The notes: generated by a model not told the origin, from the letters alone. Counted from the stretch's first letter, positions 7,790 to 17,082 are shown. The stretch: 64,000 bases of DNA from Pseudalkalibacillus sp. SCS-8 (GCF_040126055.1 NZ_CP143541.1:620001-684000); one strand, 5' to 3'. Program-made: numbers and translations.

Positions 7790-8959
7790 ATGACCGTCAA
7801 CAAAAAAAATAATTTCGTCGTGTCACAGGAGAACTGGTCCCTCCACCGTAAAGGTTATCAAGACCAACAACGTCACATGGAAAAAGTACAAGAAGCGTTA
7901 AAAAACAATCTACCGGACTTGATCAGTGAGGAAAGCATCATTTTATCCAATGGTCACGATGTTATCAAAATACCGATCCGTTCCCTGGATGAATATAAAA
8001 TCCGTTACAATTATGATAAATCTAAACATGTCGGGCAGGGAGACGGAGACAGCCAAGTCGGTGATGTCATTGCACGAGAAGGAAAGTCGAATGGCAAAAA
8101 GGGAGCAGGCAAAGGTAAAGGAGCCGGCGACCAAGCAGGTGATGATTATTATGAAGCAGAGGTTTCATTATTAGAGCTTGAAGAATTACTGTTCAAAGAA
8201 TTGGAACTGCCGAACCTGCAACAAAAGGAACAAGACAACATCATTCGTGAAAAAGTGGAATTCAACGATATTCGAAAAACAGGTTTGATGGGGAATATCG
8301 ACAAAAAGAAAACGATTCTGACAGCGTATAAACGGAATGCACTGAAAGGCGACCCTGCGATCACTCCGATTTTTCCTGAGGACCTAAGATTCAAGACGTG
8401 GAACCAAATTGAAAAGCCCGAATCCAAAGCAGTCGTCCTTGCAATGATGGACACCTCAGGATCAATGGGGATTTGGGAGAAGTATATGGCGAGAAGCTTT
8501 TTCTTCTGGATGACACGATTCCTTCGCTCCAAATATGAAACTGTAGAAATTGAATTCATTGCACATCATACAGAAGCGAAAGTTGTATCTGAAGAAGACT
8601 TTTTCTCTAAAGGCGAAAGCGGCGGTACAATCTGTTCATCAGCCTATCGTAAAGCACTTGAACTTATCGAACATAAATACCCACCAAGCCGATATAACAT
8701 CTATCCGTTCCATTTCTCGGATGGCGATAACCTCACAAGTGACAACGCACGTTGCATCAAACTCGTAAACCAAATCATGGAAGTATCCAACATGTTCGGC
8801 TATGGCGAAGTGAATCCATACAATCGACATTCCACTTTGATGAGTGTTTATAAAAACATCAAGAATCCGAAGTTCTATCACTACATTTTAAAAGAAAAAC
8901 GAGATGTGTATCATTCGATGAGAAGCTTTTTCAATAAAGGCGAAAAAAATCTGGCATAG
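7790..8959 (+). CDS. yhbH: Sporulation protein YhbH (UPF0229/DUF444)
   Basis: The 389-residue protein has a von Willebrand A-like fold in its second half, with the MIDAS-type motif MMDTSGSMG and later [10 protein letters not shown] and FHFSDGDN. A Gly/Lys-rich low-complexity stretch lies near residues 82-120. The N terminus [21 protein letters not shown] is typical of the YhbH/YeaH family. The family is functionally linked to PrkA and SpoVR. The start has an AAGGAGGGG site. A possible sigma-E -10 (CATAGGAT) lies upstream, but it is not convincing. Confidence 0.93.
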   Translation: MTVNKKNNFVVSQENWSLHRKGYQDQQRHMEKVQEALKNNLPDLISEESIILSNGHDVIKIPIRSLDEYKIRYNYDKSKHVGQGDGDSQVGDVIAREGKSNGKKGAGKGKGAGDQAGDDYYEAEVSLLELEELLFKELELPNLQQKEQDNIIREKVEFNDIRKTGLMGNIDKKKTILTAYKRNALKGDPAITPIFPEDLRFKTWNQIEKPESKAVVLAMMDTSGSMGIWEKYMARSFFFWMTRFLRSKYETVEIEFIAHHTEAKVVSEEDFFSKGESGGTICSSAYRKALELIEHKYPPSRYNIYPFHFSDGDNLTSDNARCIKLVNQIMEVSNMFGYGEVNPYNRHSTLMSVYKNIKNPKFYHYILKEKRDVYHSMRSFFNKGEKNLA

Positions 8960-8968
8960 CCTGATTTA

Positions 8969-8996
8969 CCCTTCATCAATGGATGGAGGGATTTTT
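8969..8996 (+). terminator. Terminator of yhbH
   Basis: CCCTTCATC and GATGGAGGG pair with one wobble around a 4-base loop and are followed by ATTTTT. Confidence 0.75.
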
Positions 8997-9068
8997 ATGG
9001 AAAAATAATCTCCCCGTGCCTACATAAACTAATTCCAAACAAAAGAAAGGGGAGGCTCATGAATAAGG

Positions 9069-9908
9069 ATGCGACAACTCATTATACTCTTTATTGTTCT
9101 TGTGCTCTTTCCACAGCCTGCCGAAGCCCTTTGGAAAACGAACCTCGAGATGCATGTGATCGATGTCGGGCAGGCGGACAGCATCTATATCGAAACATCG
9201 AACGGGAAACACGTATTAATTGATTCAGGTGATGAACACGATGGACATAAAGTCGTTTCCTATCTCCAAAAACGAGGAATCCATCAAATCGACTATTTAA
9301 TCGCCACTCACCCTCACCATGATCATATCGGGAGTATGGAGGACATTTTCAAAGCATTTGAAATTGAGACAGTTTACATGCCAGACGTGAAATATCACAC
9401 GACCTACTATAAAAAGCTGATGAAATCGATATCCAAATCGGGTGTGGAACGTAAAGAAGCGAAAGCGGGGGTCAAAGTCAAACTGGCAAGGAACATTTCA
9501 ATGGAATTTATTGCCCCGGGGAAACAGCATTATAAGTCGTTGAACGATTATTCTGCAGTGGTCCGACTCGAGCATGGCAAGAAACGTTTTCTCTTGATGG
9601 CCGATGCTGGCATAACATCTGAAAATGAACTGTTGAAAAGAATCGACCAGGAGAAAGTAGATGTATTGAAGGTGGCCCATCATGGTGCTAATACCGGGAC
9701 AGGTCATGCTTTGTTGAAAAAGACTGATCCGGATTACGCCATCATATCAGTCGGTCGGAAAAATAAATATGGCTATCCATCCAAAGATGTTCTGAAAAGG
9801 TTGAAAGCCCATGATATACGTGTGTTCCGTACCGACAAACTCGGGACGATCATTACAAAAAGTGACGGAAAATCTGTAAGGTTCTTTACCGAATTCCCTC
9901 AATCGTGA
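9069..9908 (+). CDS. Secreted metallo-beta-lactamase-fold protein, ComEC C-terminal-domain-like
   Basis: A 279-residue protein with a signal peptide (about residues 1-20, LFPQPAEA) and one MBL domain. It carries HVIDVGQADSIYIET, LIDSGDEHDGH, the metal-binding motif THPHHDHIG, and VAHHGANTG with a later NKYGYPSKDV. This matches the extracellular ComEC/Rec2-type nuclease domain as a stand-alone protein without the channel domain. It may be a metal-dependent phosphodiesterase or nuclease outside the cell; the substrate is inferred only. The ATG at 9069 lies rather far (about 12 bases) from the GGGGAGG site. The 3' end overlaps the convergent ComFB-like gene by 10 bases. Confidence 0.85.
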   Translation: MRQLIILFIVLVLFPQPAEALWKTNLEMHVIDVGQADSIYIETSNGKHVLIDSGDEHDGHKVVSYLQKRGIHQIDYLIATHPHHDHIGSMEDIFKAFEIETVYMPDVKYHTTYYKKLMKSISKSGVERKEAKAGVKVKLARNISMEFIAPGKQHYKSLNDYSAVVRLEHGKKRFLLMADAGITSENELLKRIDQEKVDVLKVAHHGANTGTGHALLKKTDPDYAIISVGRKNKYGYPSKDVLKRLKAHDIRVFRTDKLGTIITKSDGKSVRFFTEFPQS

Positions 9909-10177
9909 TTAGGGTTCTTACGGACGATATGTATGGCGCTGATGATATGTTTGTTCAACATTGTACGCATGAAGTTCTGATTAAAAAGACGGAAGACGAT
10001 TTCACGCTTCTCCGGTGATGTAATGTAGCGGGGCGGGATGCTGTTCAAAGTCAGTGCAATGATATCCGTGGTGCAGGTGCGACAACGACAGACAGTTTGG
10101 TAATCCGGGCTGTTCAGCAGGACATTCACGACAGTGGGGACAATTTCCTCGAGGACGTTGTAATATTCTTTAGCCAT
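9899..10177 (-). CDS. ComFB-family (late competence development) protein
   Basis: The 92-residue protein has the ComFB pattern: an N-terminal helix with YNVLEEIVPTVVNVLL, a cysteine group CRCRTCTTDIIALTLNSIPPRYITS, and a C-terminal helical half. The cysteines probably bind zinc. In B. subtilis ComFB is encoded between the DNA-uptake genes comFA and comFC, but here it is isolated. Related proteins bind cyclic dinucleotides in cyanobacteria; whether this one does is unknown. It is convergent with the ComEC-like gene, with a 10-base overlap and no separate terminator. Confidence 0.8.
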   Translation of the reverse strand: MAKEYYNVLEEIVPTVVNVLLNSPDYQTVCRCRTCTTDIIALTLNSIPPRYITSPEKREIVFRLFNQNFMRTMLNKHIISAIHIVRKNPNHD

Positions 10178-10330
10178 GGCTTTTCCCTCAACTTGGTCAT
10201 TTTTTTCTTGCTCCTCTCAGTGTAGATGATTCAAATGCAAATTGAAATACTATTCTGGCCTGAAAATAAAGGAAAAATAATCTTTTATGTGGTCGGCTAA
10301 ACTATGAGGGAAAGGAGGAATATGCTTATT

Positions 10331-10831
10331 ATGAATGAACAACAATTACGCTCAATCATGTCCAATAATGTCGCATCTGTCTCTCCTCAGCAATCCTTAC
10401 GTGAGGCAGCTGCTTTAATGAATCAATACAATGTCGGTGCAATTCCAGTTGTAGAGAACGGCCAAGTCCGAGGAATCATTACGGACCGTGACATTACTTT
10501 GCGTTCTACTGCTCAAGGGTTGGATGGAAATACTCAAGTAGGCCAATGTATGTCATCCAACATCATAGCTGGAAACCCGAATATGAGTGCTCAGGAAGCT
10601 GCCCAGTTGATGTCGCAAAACCAAATCCGTCGTTTACCGGTTGTTGAAAACAATCAGATGGTCGGAATGGTTTCACTTGGTGACCTTGCAACGAAGGACG
10701 GCGACCCGAATAACGCTGGTCAAGCTCTTTCAAGCATTTCTTCTCCTTCTGCACCAGCTGCAGGTGCAGGTGCTCAACAAGCGCAACCGACCATGCAACA
10801 AAATGCGCAGCAGCAATATCCACAACAATAA
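10331..10831 (+). CDS. yhcV: Tandem CBS-domain protein YhcV
   Basis: The protein of about 166 residues contains two CBS motifs: IMSNNVASVSPQQSLREAA with NVGAIPVVENGQVRGIITDRDI, then CMSSNIIAGNPNMSAQEAA with QIRRLPVVENNQMVGMVSLGDLA. A Gln/Ala/Pro-rich tail follows (last 45 residues). CBS pairs sense adenine nucleotides, but the partner is unknown. AAAGGAGG (10311-10318) is 12 bases before ATG 10331 and 3 bases before ATG 10322, so the exact start is uncertain. The gene order yhcV-yhcW-yhcX is as in B. subtilis. The Gln-rich tail is longer than I remember in YhcV. Confidence 0.9.
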   Translation: MNEQQLRSIMSNNVASVSPQQSLREAAALMNQYNVGAIPVVENGQVRGIITDRDITLRSTAQGLDGNTQVGQCMSSNIIAGNPNMSAQEAAQLMSQNQIRRLPVVENNQMVGMVSLGDLATKDGDPNNAGQALSSISSPSAPAAGAGAQQAQPTMQQNAQQQYPQQ

Positions 10832-10836
10832 CGTGT

Positions 10837-10867
10837 CAAGCACCTCATTCGGGGTGCTTGTTTTTTT
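10837..10867 (+). terminator. Terminator of yhcV
   Basis: CAAGCACC and GGGTGCTTG form a stem around a short loop, followed by T7. Confidence 0.9.
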
Positions 10868-10968
10868 ATGAGTCCATTACATATACAGCCTTTTATCATG
10901 GATTGTGCTTGCCAATGAACCGATTTTCTGCATATAGTGAGTTTAGAGTCTATAAAGGATGTGAGCGA

Positions 10969-11631
10969 ATGATAAAAGCGGTAGTATTTGATTTTGATGG
11001 CACGATTTTAGATACGGAATCGTGTGAGTATGATGTTCTCCAGAAGATCTACAAGGAACATGGAGCTGAGCTTCCGATTGAAGTGTGGGGAGAATGTATC
11101 GGAACACACTCGAATTTCTTTGATGCGCATGAGTATCTTGAAAAACAGATCGGCAAAAAGCTCGACCGCGATACGATCAAGCAACAACGCTTGAACCTAT
11201 TCCAAGAATTGATCAAGGACCGTGACGCACTTCCGGGTGTAATTGAATACTTGGAAGCTGCACGCCATCTCGGCTTGAAAATCGGGCTTGCATCGAGTTC
11301 ATCCTATAAATGGGTATCGAAGCATTTGAAAAATCTAGGGATCGAGGAATACTTCGAATGTATCCGAACCTCAGATGATGTAGAAACGGTAAAGCCGGAC
11401 CCGGCTCTGTTTTTGAAAACCGTGGACTGCCTTGGTGTAAAACCAGAGGAAGCCATTGCATTCGAGGACTCCGTCAACGGCGCAAAATCAGCTAAGCGAG
11501 CAGGTCTTCACACGGTCGTCATCCCGAACATGGTAACCCGCCATCTTACCTTCGAGGACTTTGACTTGAAGCTGGAATCATTGGCTGAGCTTGAATTACA
11601 AGAAATGATCGATCGGTTTACAGACCAATAA
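10969..11631 (+). CDS. yhcW: HAD-superfamily hydrolase YhcW (beta-phosphoglucomutase-like)
   Basis: The 220-residue protein has HAD motif I DFDGTILDTE at the N terminus, motif II IGLASSSSYKW, the lysine in DVETVKPDPALF and the acidic pair in AFEDSVNGAKSA. A helical cap lies between residues 18 and 85. It is probably a phosphatase or phosphomutase for a small phosphorylated metabolite. I chose ATG 10969, preceded by AAAGGATGTGAG, because it gives the family length and places motif I at the N terminus; codons upstream encode unrelated residues. The next gene starts 10 bases later. Confidence 0.92.
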   Translation: MIKAVVFDFDGTILDTESCEYDVLQKIYKEHGAELPIEVWGECIGTHSNFFDAHEYLEKQIGKKLDRDTIKQQRLNLFQELIKDRDALPGVIEYLEAARHLGLKIGLASSSSYKWVSKHLKNLGIEEYFECIRTSDDVETVKPDPALFLKTVDCLGVKPEEAIAFEDSVNGAKSAKRAGLHTVVIPNMVTRHLTFEDFDLKLESLAELELQEMIDRFTDQ

Positions 11632-11640
11632 GGAACGGGA

Positions 11641-12039
11641 ATGATGGAGATAACGGGATTCAACCATGTTACGTTGAATGTAAAGAGTCTCGATGAATCT
11701 TTGGCCTTTTATGAAGGTGTTCTGAATATGAAAAAGGTCCATCATGGAAATACCGATGCTTATTTGGAGAGTGGTTCGGTCTGGATTTGTCTCCTCGAAA
11801 AAGGGAATGATGAAAAAGAAATCAATGAGAAATCTCGAGGAGTCGACCATATCGCTTTTTCAATCAACGAACGAGGTTTTCATGAAATGGTAGACGTACT
11901 GAAACGACATCAAGTCCCGATCGTCCGTGGACCGATCGAGCGAGGTGGCGGATTGGTCGTCAACTTCTTGGACCCGAATGGGATTCAATTCGAACTCAAT
12001 ACGTCTGATTTAAAGACAAGGATGAAAGATTGGCAATGA
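11641..12039 (+). CDS. VOC-family (glyoxalase / fosfomycin-resistance-like) protein
   Basis: A 132-residue single-unit vicinal oxygen chelate protein with the two half-motifs FNHVTLNVKSLDESLAFYEGVL and GVDHIAFSINERGFHEM, ending in NFLDPNGIQFELNTSDLKTRM. Candidate metal ligands are His 9, His 70 and Glu 118. The layout resembles FosB/FosX-type thiol transferases, but family members also catalyse unrelated reactions, so no resistance role is claimed. It sits in the same direction between yhcW and yhcX, 10 and 16 bases apart, and is probably co-transcribed. Confidence 0.85.
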   Translation: MMEITGFNHVTLNVKSLDESLAFYEGVLNMKKVHHGNTDAYLESGSVWICLLEKGNDEKEINEKSRGVDHIAFSINERGFHEMVDVLKRHQVPIVRGPIERGGGLVVNFLDPNGIQFELNTSDLKTRMKDWQ

Positions 12040-12055
12040 AGAAAGGTGATAATGG

Positions 12056-13603
12056 ATGTCCATGATAGACGAGTCTAAATTTGAAAAGAAGATCATCCTT
12101 CGTAATATCGAACATCAAGATATTGACGAGATACTTGCTCTACAGAAGATTTGTTTTCCGAATATGGACCCTTGGAAAAGGGAGCACCTTGAAAGTCATC
12201 TTGAGATTTTCCCTGAAGGTCAATTCTGTGTTGAATACGATGGACAAGTCATTGGAACTTGCTCAAGTCTGATCGTGAACTTCGACGAGTATGATGAGAA
12301 GCATACGTGGGATGAAATAACAGACGAAGGATACATCACAAACCATGACCCTGAGGGCTACAATCTATATGGGATTGAAGTGATGGTCCACCCAGATTTC
12401 CGACGTATGAAGATTGGACGTCGATTATACGAGGCACGTAAAGAACTTGCTGAAAAGTTGAACCTGAAAAGCATCATCATCGGTGGCCGGATTCCCAACT
12501 ATCATAAGTATGCTGATCAGATGACGCCTCGTGAATACGTCAAGGAGGTCGTCCATCATAACATTTATGACCCGGTATTGACGTTCCAATTGATGAATGG
12601 ATTCACGCTGATGCGAATCAATCCAGATTATCTTCCAGACGACAAAGCTTCCAATGCCCATGCCACGTTGATGGAGTGGAACAATATCGATTACCGGGCG
12701 ACATCGAAGCGTCATTTCAAAACGTCGTTCCCTGTCAGGATCACGACAATCCAATACATGATGAAGCAGATTCATTCGTTTGATGAATTTGCTAATCAAG
12801 TGGAGTACTACACAGATGTCGCATCGGACTACGGATCAGACTTCGTCGTGTTCCCGGAAATTTTCACGACCCAATTGATGTCCTATTTGGATGAAAAAAG
12901 TCCAAGCCAGGCGGTTCGTAGACTGACCCAATATACAGAGGACTACATTGAATTGTTTACAGAATTAGCTGTCCGATATAATGTGAACATCATAGGAGGT
13001 TCCCATTTCGTTGAAGAGGAAGGAACGATCTATAATATCGCCTATCTCTTCCGTAGAGATGGAACGATCGAAAAACAATATAAGCTTCATATTACCCCGA
13101 ATGAACGCAAATGGTGGGGAGTAAGTCCAGGAGACAAGGTGAATGTCTTTGACACAGACTGTGGGAAGATCGCCATCCTCATTTGTTATGACATCGAGTT
13201 CCCTGAGCTTGCCCGCTATGTGACGGATAAGGGTGCCCGGATCATCTTCACACCATTCTGCACAGATGACCGCCAAGGGTATTTGAGAGTCCGGTACTGT
13301 TCACAAGCGAGAGCGGTGGAAAATCAGGTCTACACTGTATTGTCGGGTACAGTTGGGAATTTGCCTCAGACTGAAAACATGGATATCCAGTATGCCCAGT
13401 CAGGCATTTTCACCCCGTCTGATTTCACTTTCCCGAGAGATGGAATTGTCGGAGAATGTAATCCGAATATTGAAACTGTCGTAGTCGGAGATGTCGATTT
13501 AGAGATTTTAAGAAGACATCGACGCTCAGGAAGTGTCATGCAGCTTAGGGACCGTAGACGGGATCTTTACGAAGTGACGATGAAAAAACAGGATGAGCAA
13601 TGA
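12056..13603 (+). CDS. yhcX: GNAT acetyltransferase / carbon-nitrogen hydrolase fusion YhcX
   Basis: The 515-residue protein has a GNAT domain (residues 15-200, with the CoA-binding VMVHPDFRRMKIGRRLYEAR) fused to a nitrilase-type hydrolase (residues 225-505). Its catalytic triad is the Glu of VVFPEIF, the Lys of KQYKLHITPNE and the Cys of IAILICYDIEFPEL. The fusion is the normal architecture of YhcX. It probably acts on an amide or amine metabolite that is not identified. The start is ATG 12056, just after GAAAGGTG. A terminator follows. Confidence 0.93.
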   Translation: MSMIDESKFEKKIILRNIEHQDIDEILALQKICFPNMDPWKREHLESHLEIFPEGQFCVEYDGQVIGTCSSLIVNFDEYDEKHTWDEITDEGYITNHDPEGYNLYGIEVMVHPDFRRMKIGRRLYEARKELAEKLNLKSIIIGGRIPNYHKYADQMTPREYVKEVVHHNIYDPVLTFQLMNGFTLMRINPDYLPDDKASNAHATLMEWNNIDYRATSKRHFKTSFPVRITTIQYMMKQIHSFDEFANQVEYYTDVASDYGSDFVVFPEIFTTQLMSYLDEKSPSQAVRRLTQYTEDYIELFTELAVRYNVNIIGGSHFVEEEGTIYNIAYLFRRDGTIEKQYKLHITPNERKWWGVSPGDKVNVFDTDCGKIAILICYDIEFPELARYVTDKGARIIFTPFCTDDRQGYLRVRYCSQARAVENQVYTVLSGTVGNLPQTENMDIQYAQSGIFTPSDFTFPRDGIVGECNPNIETVVVGDVDLEILRRHRRSGSVMQLRDRRRDLYEVTMKKQDEQ

Positions 13604-13614
13604 TTCTACAAGGG

Positions 13615-13645
13615 AAAGGCAGGAATTCGACCTGCCTTTTTCCTT
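13615..13645 (+). terminator. Terminator of the yhcW-VOC-yhcX unit
   Basis: AAAGGCAGG, AATTCGA and CCTGCCTTTTT form a stem-loop followed by a T-rich run. Confidence 0.85.
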
Positions 13646-13876
13646 TGGTCATTATTTTCCAGGGAATAATGACAGTAAACGGGAGCATTTTTTGTTAAAA
13701 GGCGGAATCGACAGCATGTAAGAGGATCGGGCAATTTCTATACGGCGAGGGAAGGAAAAAGAGGAAAATCTGTTGAATGAAAAGATAGGGTCGATATAAG
13801 AATGGATATAGTGGAAAGATCAGACTTCATATACAATGGGAGATAGAGACAGAAAATATGGATTGAGGAGGCAACT

Positions 13877-15613
13877 ATGAGTTGGAAAAATAGTTATGAG
13901 CGTTGGGTAGCATTCGAGGATTTGGAGCCTGAGTTGAAAGAGCAGCTCCAGTCGATTGAAGGGCATGAAGAAAAGCTGGAGGACAGCTTCTATAAGAACC
14001 TTGAATTCGGTACTGGGGGCATGCGAGGGGAAATCGGACCTGGAACCAATCGGATGAACACATATACGATCAGAAAAGCCTCAGAAGGGCTTGCACGATA
14101 CATAGAACAATTTGGTGAACAAGCGAAGCAGCGAGGGGTTGTCATCGCTTTCGATTCACGTCACAAATCTCCTGAATTCGCTATGGAAGCAGCAAAGACA
14201 TTAGGGAATCATGGTATCCAAACCTATGTCTTTGAGGAATTACGACCAACCCCAGAGCTTTCATTTGCAGTACGCTATTTGCATGCTTTCTCAGGCATTG
14301 TCATTACAGCCAGCCATAATCCTCCGGAGTACAATGGGTTTAAAGTTTATGGCGAAGATGGCGGGCAATTGCCGCCACAAGCAGCAAATGAAGTCATTGA
14401 ATATGTGAATGCGGTGGAGAACGAGTTGTCCGTCTCAGTCGGTGATGAAGAAGAGTTGAAGGCGGAAGGATTGCTGAAAATGATTGGCGAAAGGGTTGAT
14501 CAGGCATACCTTGATAAGCTGACAAGCATTGCTGTTAATAAAGAATTGATTAAGGAACAGCGTGATTTGAAGATCGTCTTCACTCCTTTACATGGAACAG
14601 CAAACAAGCCAGTAAGAGAAGGTTTGGCAGCCCTAGGGTTCAACAATGTAACGGTTGTCAGTGAACAGGAATTGCCAGACCCAGAGTTTTCTACAGTACA
14701 ATCACCGAACCCTGAAGAACATGCGGCCTTTGAACGTGCAATCGCCTATGGCGAGCGGGAGAATGCTGATGTATTGATGGCGACGGACCCTGATGCCGAT
14801 CGCGTAGGGATAGCCGTGAAAAACCTTGAAGGAGATTACGTCGTTTTAACCGGGAACCAGACCGGAGCCCTTATGCTTGACTATTTGTTGAGCCAAAAGC
14901 AGAAACAAAACGAGCTTCCTGAAAACGGAGTCATTCTGAAAACGATCGTTACCTCTGAAATCGGAAGAACAATTGCAGAAAAGTATGGTTTGGAGACAGT
15001 CGATACATTGACAGGCTTCAAGTTCATCGGTGAAAAGATGAAGGAATACGAGGAATCCGGGCAATACAAATTCTTATTCGGTTATGAGGAAAGCTATGGC
15101 TACCTCATCGGTGACTTTGTCAGGGACAAGGACGCCGTTCAAGCTTGTCTCATGGCAGCGGAAGTCGCAGCGTATTATAAATCCCAAGGGAAGACCCTTT
15201 ATGAAGGCCTGATGGATCTATTCGAAACATATGGCTATTACCTAGAAGGATTAGAGTCGTTAACGTTAAAAGGGAAAAAAGGAGCAGAAGAGATACAAGA
15301 AATCCTTTCTACCTTCCGTTCCCAAGCGCCTTCAGAATTTGCCGGAATTCCTGTCACAATCATTGAGGATTACTTGAGCCGTGAACGCTCTTTCATCAAT
15401 CAGACGGGCATCGAAGAAATCACCCTGCCGCCTTCCAATGTCATCAAGTATACGCTTGAGGATGGTTCTTGGGTGTGCCTTCGCCCTTCAGGTACAGAGC
15501 CGAAGATCAAATTTTATTTCGGTGTACAAGCGACAACTTATGAATGGAGCCAAGAGCAATTGAAATTGTTGAAAGAGGACGTCATGAGTAAAGTCAAGCA
15601 TATAAAAGTATAA
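13877..15613 (+). CDS. pgcA: Phosphoglucomutase / phosphomannomutase PgcA
   Basis: This 578-residue alpha-D-phosphohexomutase has [17 protein letters not shown] near residue 50, the active-site phosphoserine loop [15 protein letters not shown], the magnesium loop DPDADRVG, the sugar-binding GYEESYGYL and the phosphate-binding [12 protein letters not shown]. It interconverts glucose-6-phosphate and glucose-1-phosphate for UDP-glucose, glycolipid and teichoic-acid synthesis. GAGGAGG precedes ATG 13877. The 273-base upstream gap has a TATACAAT -10-like sequence about 40 bases before the start, but no clear -35. It follows yhcX and yhcW broadly as in B. subtilis. Confidence 0.95.
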   Translation: MSWKNSYERWVAFEDLEPELKEQLQSIEGHEEKLEDSFYKNLEFGTGGMRGEIGPGTNRMNTYTIRKASEGLARYIEQFGEQAKQRGVVIAFDSRHKSPEFAMEAAKTLGNHGIQTYVFEELRPTPELSFAVRYLHAFSGIVITASHNPPEYNGFKVYGEDGGQLPPQAANEVIEYVNAVENELSVSVGDEEELKAEGLLKMIGERVDQAYLDKLTSIAVNKELIKEQRDLKIVFTPLHGTANKPVREGLAALGFNNVTVVSEQELPDPEFSTVQSPNPEEHAAFERAIAYGERENADVLMATDPDADRVGIAVKNLEGDYVVLTGNQTGALMLDYLLSQKQKQNELPENGVILKTIVTSEIGRTIAEKYGLETVDTLTGFKFIGEKMKEYEESGQYKFLFGYEESYGYLIGDFVRDKDAVQACLMAAEVAAYYKSQGKTLYEGLMDLFETYGYYLEGLESLTLKGKKGAEEIQEILSTFRSQAPSEFAGIPVTIIEDYLSRERSFINQTGIEEITLPPSNVIKYTLEDGSWVCLRPSGTEPKIKFYFGVQATTYEWSQEQLKLLKEDVMSKVKHIKV

Positions 15614-15689
15614 TGAAGGAGGGGGGACATGAAGGGACCGATAGAAGGTCCTGAAACGTCTCCCTTTATTTGGATGGAAAGCGTTAAAA

Positions 15690-15755
15690 ACAAAAGGCTC
15701 AGTTAGCTTTTAGAGGTGTTTAAGAAAAATAGAGAAGCGTATGGCGGCGAATCTT
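15690..15755 (+). repeat. Truncated left end of the 48-kb repeat element
   Basis: AAGGCTCAGTTAGCTTTT (15693 onward) and, further on, AGAAGCGTATGGCGGCGA correspond in order to AAGGCTCTGTTAGCTTTT (48083) and AGAAGCGTAAGGCGGCGA of the element at 48083-48453. Only the first 65 bases or so are recognisable, so this looks like a decayed or truncated copy. Confidence 0.65.
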
Positions 15756-15767
15756 AAACAGCCATAC

Positions 15768-15812
15768 AAAAAAGAACTACCCCGCTTACTGTTGACCTTC
15801 TTGGGGAAGTTC
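15768..15812 (-). terminator. Terminator overlapping the end of the small zinc-finger gene
   Basis: On the minus strand GAACTTCCCC pairs with GGGGTAGTTC (one mismatch) across a 19-base loop that contains the TAA stop codon, followed by TTTTTTG. The terminator stem therefore begins inside the coding sequence. Confidence 0.7.
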
Positions 15813-15944
15813 CTTCCTGATAATTCGTTTTGACTTGATTTTACCGGAGCCGTTGCAGGATGGGCATTTCCTTTTTTTTAGTGAAAAGATGGAGGAGATG
15901 TTGCCAGAGCCTTTGCATTTGGGGCATAGAATCAGAATCGCCAT
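15786..15944 (-). CDS. 52-residue DnaJ-type zinc-finger protein
   Basis: The small protein has two CxxCxGxG motifs, CPKCKGSG (residues 7-14) and CPSCNGSG (27-34), then a basic tail. This is one zinc-binding unit of the DnaJ cysteine-rich domain without the J domain. ATG 15944 is preceded on the minus strand by GGGTGGGGG at a suitable distance; an upstream ATG would add nine residues. Zinc binding is inferred from the cysteines, and the function is unknown. Confidence 0.65.
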   Translation of the reverse strand: MAILILCPKCKGSGNISSIFSLKKRKCPSCNGSGKIKSKRIIRKELPQEGQQ

Positions 15945-16101
15945 CAGGATCCCCCACCCAGATGGAAGCATACGAGAAAGTGCACGTTCGTCACCGCTCC
16001 TTTCGCCAAAAGGGGTTTATTCATATAAATCTATTCTATGTTTTTAACTTCCAACTTAAACGTAGGAATGACCACGACTTATCTATTCAGGAGGATTTTA
16101 C

Positions 16102-16431
16102 ATGATACAAGCGATCGTTCTTTTTATAGTTGCAGGTTTAGCCGAAATAGGAGGAGGATATCTCTTCTGGTTATGGTTGAGGGAAGGGGCTCCCTACTGG
16201 TTTGGAATTGCTGGCGGGTTTGTTCTGCTTATCTACGGAATTGTACCGACATTCCAGACCTTCCCTACGTTCGGTCGAGTCTTTGCCGCATATGGTGGTG
16301 TCTTCATCGTTCTTGCACTATTATGGGGGTGGCTCATCGATAAGAAGACCCCTGATCAGTATGATATCATCGGAGCCGTCATCTGCTTAATTGGTGTATC
16401 CGTAATGATTTGGGCCCCGAGAATGAATTAA
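16102..16431 (+). CDS. YnfA-family (UPF0060) four-helix membrane protein
   Basis: A 109-residue protein with four predicted membrane helices and the YnfA signatures AGLAEIGGGYLFWLWLREG, YGIVPTFQTFPTFGRVFAAY and IGAVICLIGVSVMIWAPR. It belongs to the drug/metabolite transporter fold related to small multidrug resistance proteins. Its substrate is unknown. AGGAGG precedes the ATG. The last four bases overlap the convergent YitT-like gene. Confidence 0.92.
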   Translation: MIQAIVLFIVAGLAEIGGGYLFWLWLREGAPYWFGIAGGFVLLIYGIVPTFQTFPTFGRVFAAYGGVFIVLALLWGWLIDKKTPDQYDIIGAVICLIGVSVMIWAPRMN

Positions 16432-17006
16432 AGAGCATGGGAAGGCCGTTTCGTGATCGTGATGAAGGTCGTGGTGATGCCGACAGCTATGATTGTAATC
16501 AAAGAATAGAGGAAAGACTCTCCACCTAGAAGGAGACCTCCAAAGAGGATGACGAGACCATCAATGAAGAAGATGATGATTCCTACATTCACACGCGTCA
16601 TTTTCGATAGCATTTGTGCGAGCAAATCCGTTCCACCCGTACTCGTCTCCTGTTGGAGCATGATCCCGATTCCTGTCCCTACTAGAAAACCTCCTACCAA
16701 TGCACAGAGGAGGAGCGGAGGGTGTGTCCATTGCCTGATTGGAGAAAACGCATCAATCGCAAACGATGAAATCAGCATCCCGTGCAGGCTGTTATAAAAA
16801 TAGGAGCGATGAAAAAACCAGGCCAGTCCATAAAGTGGCAAGCTTAATAGAATGATGACAAGTCCGGGCTGAAGTCCCCACGTATAGTTGGCGATCAGGC
16901 TGATTCCGATCATCCCACCATCGAGTAGATGATGAGGTGCTAGAAGCCCATTTATTCCGACTCCGATAAATATGCTGCCGATTATGATAGCCCACCACTT
17001 TTTCAT
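16428..17006 (-). CDS. YitT-family membrane protein
   Basis: A 192-residue integral membrane protein with about five helices and the DUF161 repeats GLLAPHHLLDGGMIGISLI and QETSTGGTDLLAQMLSKM. It ends in a helix and lacks the C-terminal DUF2179 ligand domain found in longer YitT proteins. The ATG at 17006 is preceded by GGAG; a further upstream start would add eight residues without a ribosome site. The function is unknown; a transport role is only suggested by the fold. Confidence 0.85.
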   Translation of the reverse strand: MKKWWAIIIGSIFIGVGINGLLAPHHLLDGGMIGISLIANYTWGLQPGLVIILLSLPLYGLAWFFHRSYFYNSLHGMLISSFAIDAFSPIRQWTHPPLLLCALVGGFLVGTGIGIMLQQETSTGGTDLLAQMLSKMTRVNVGIIIFFIDGLVILFGGLLLGGESFLYSLITIIAVGITTTFITITKRPSHAL

Positions 17007-17082
17007 TTCGTCCACTCCTTGCAAAAGCACATGTAATACAACATATGTACAAGTCTAACGTTATATGAGAAAGGATCTTGCC

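Noticed and set aside
10858..10968. 37-residue N-terminal extension of YhcW
   Set aside because: The added residues begin in the yhcV terminator and put motif I far from the N terminus; ATG 10969 has a ribosome site.
15629..15706. 25-codon frame after pgcA with a strong GAAGGAGG site
   Set aside because: The product shows no pattern, the frame runs into a repeat remnant for its stop codon, and no terminator follows. The purine-rich run alone is weak evidence.
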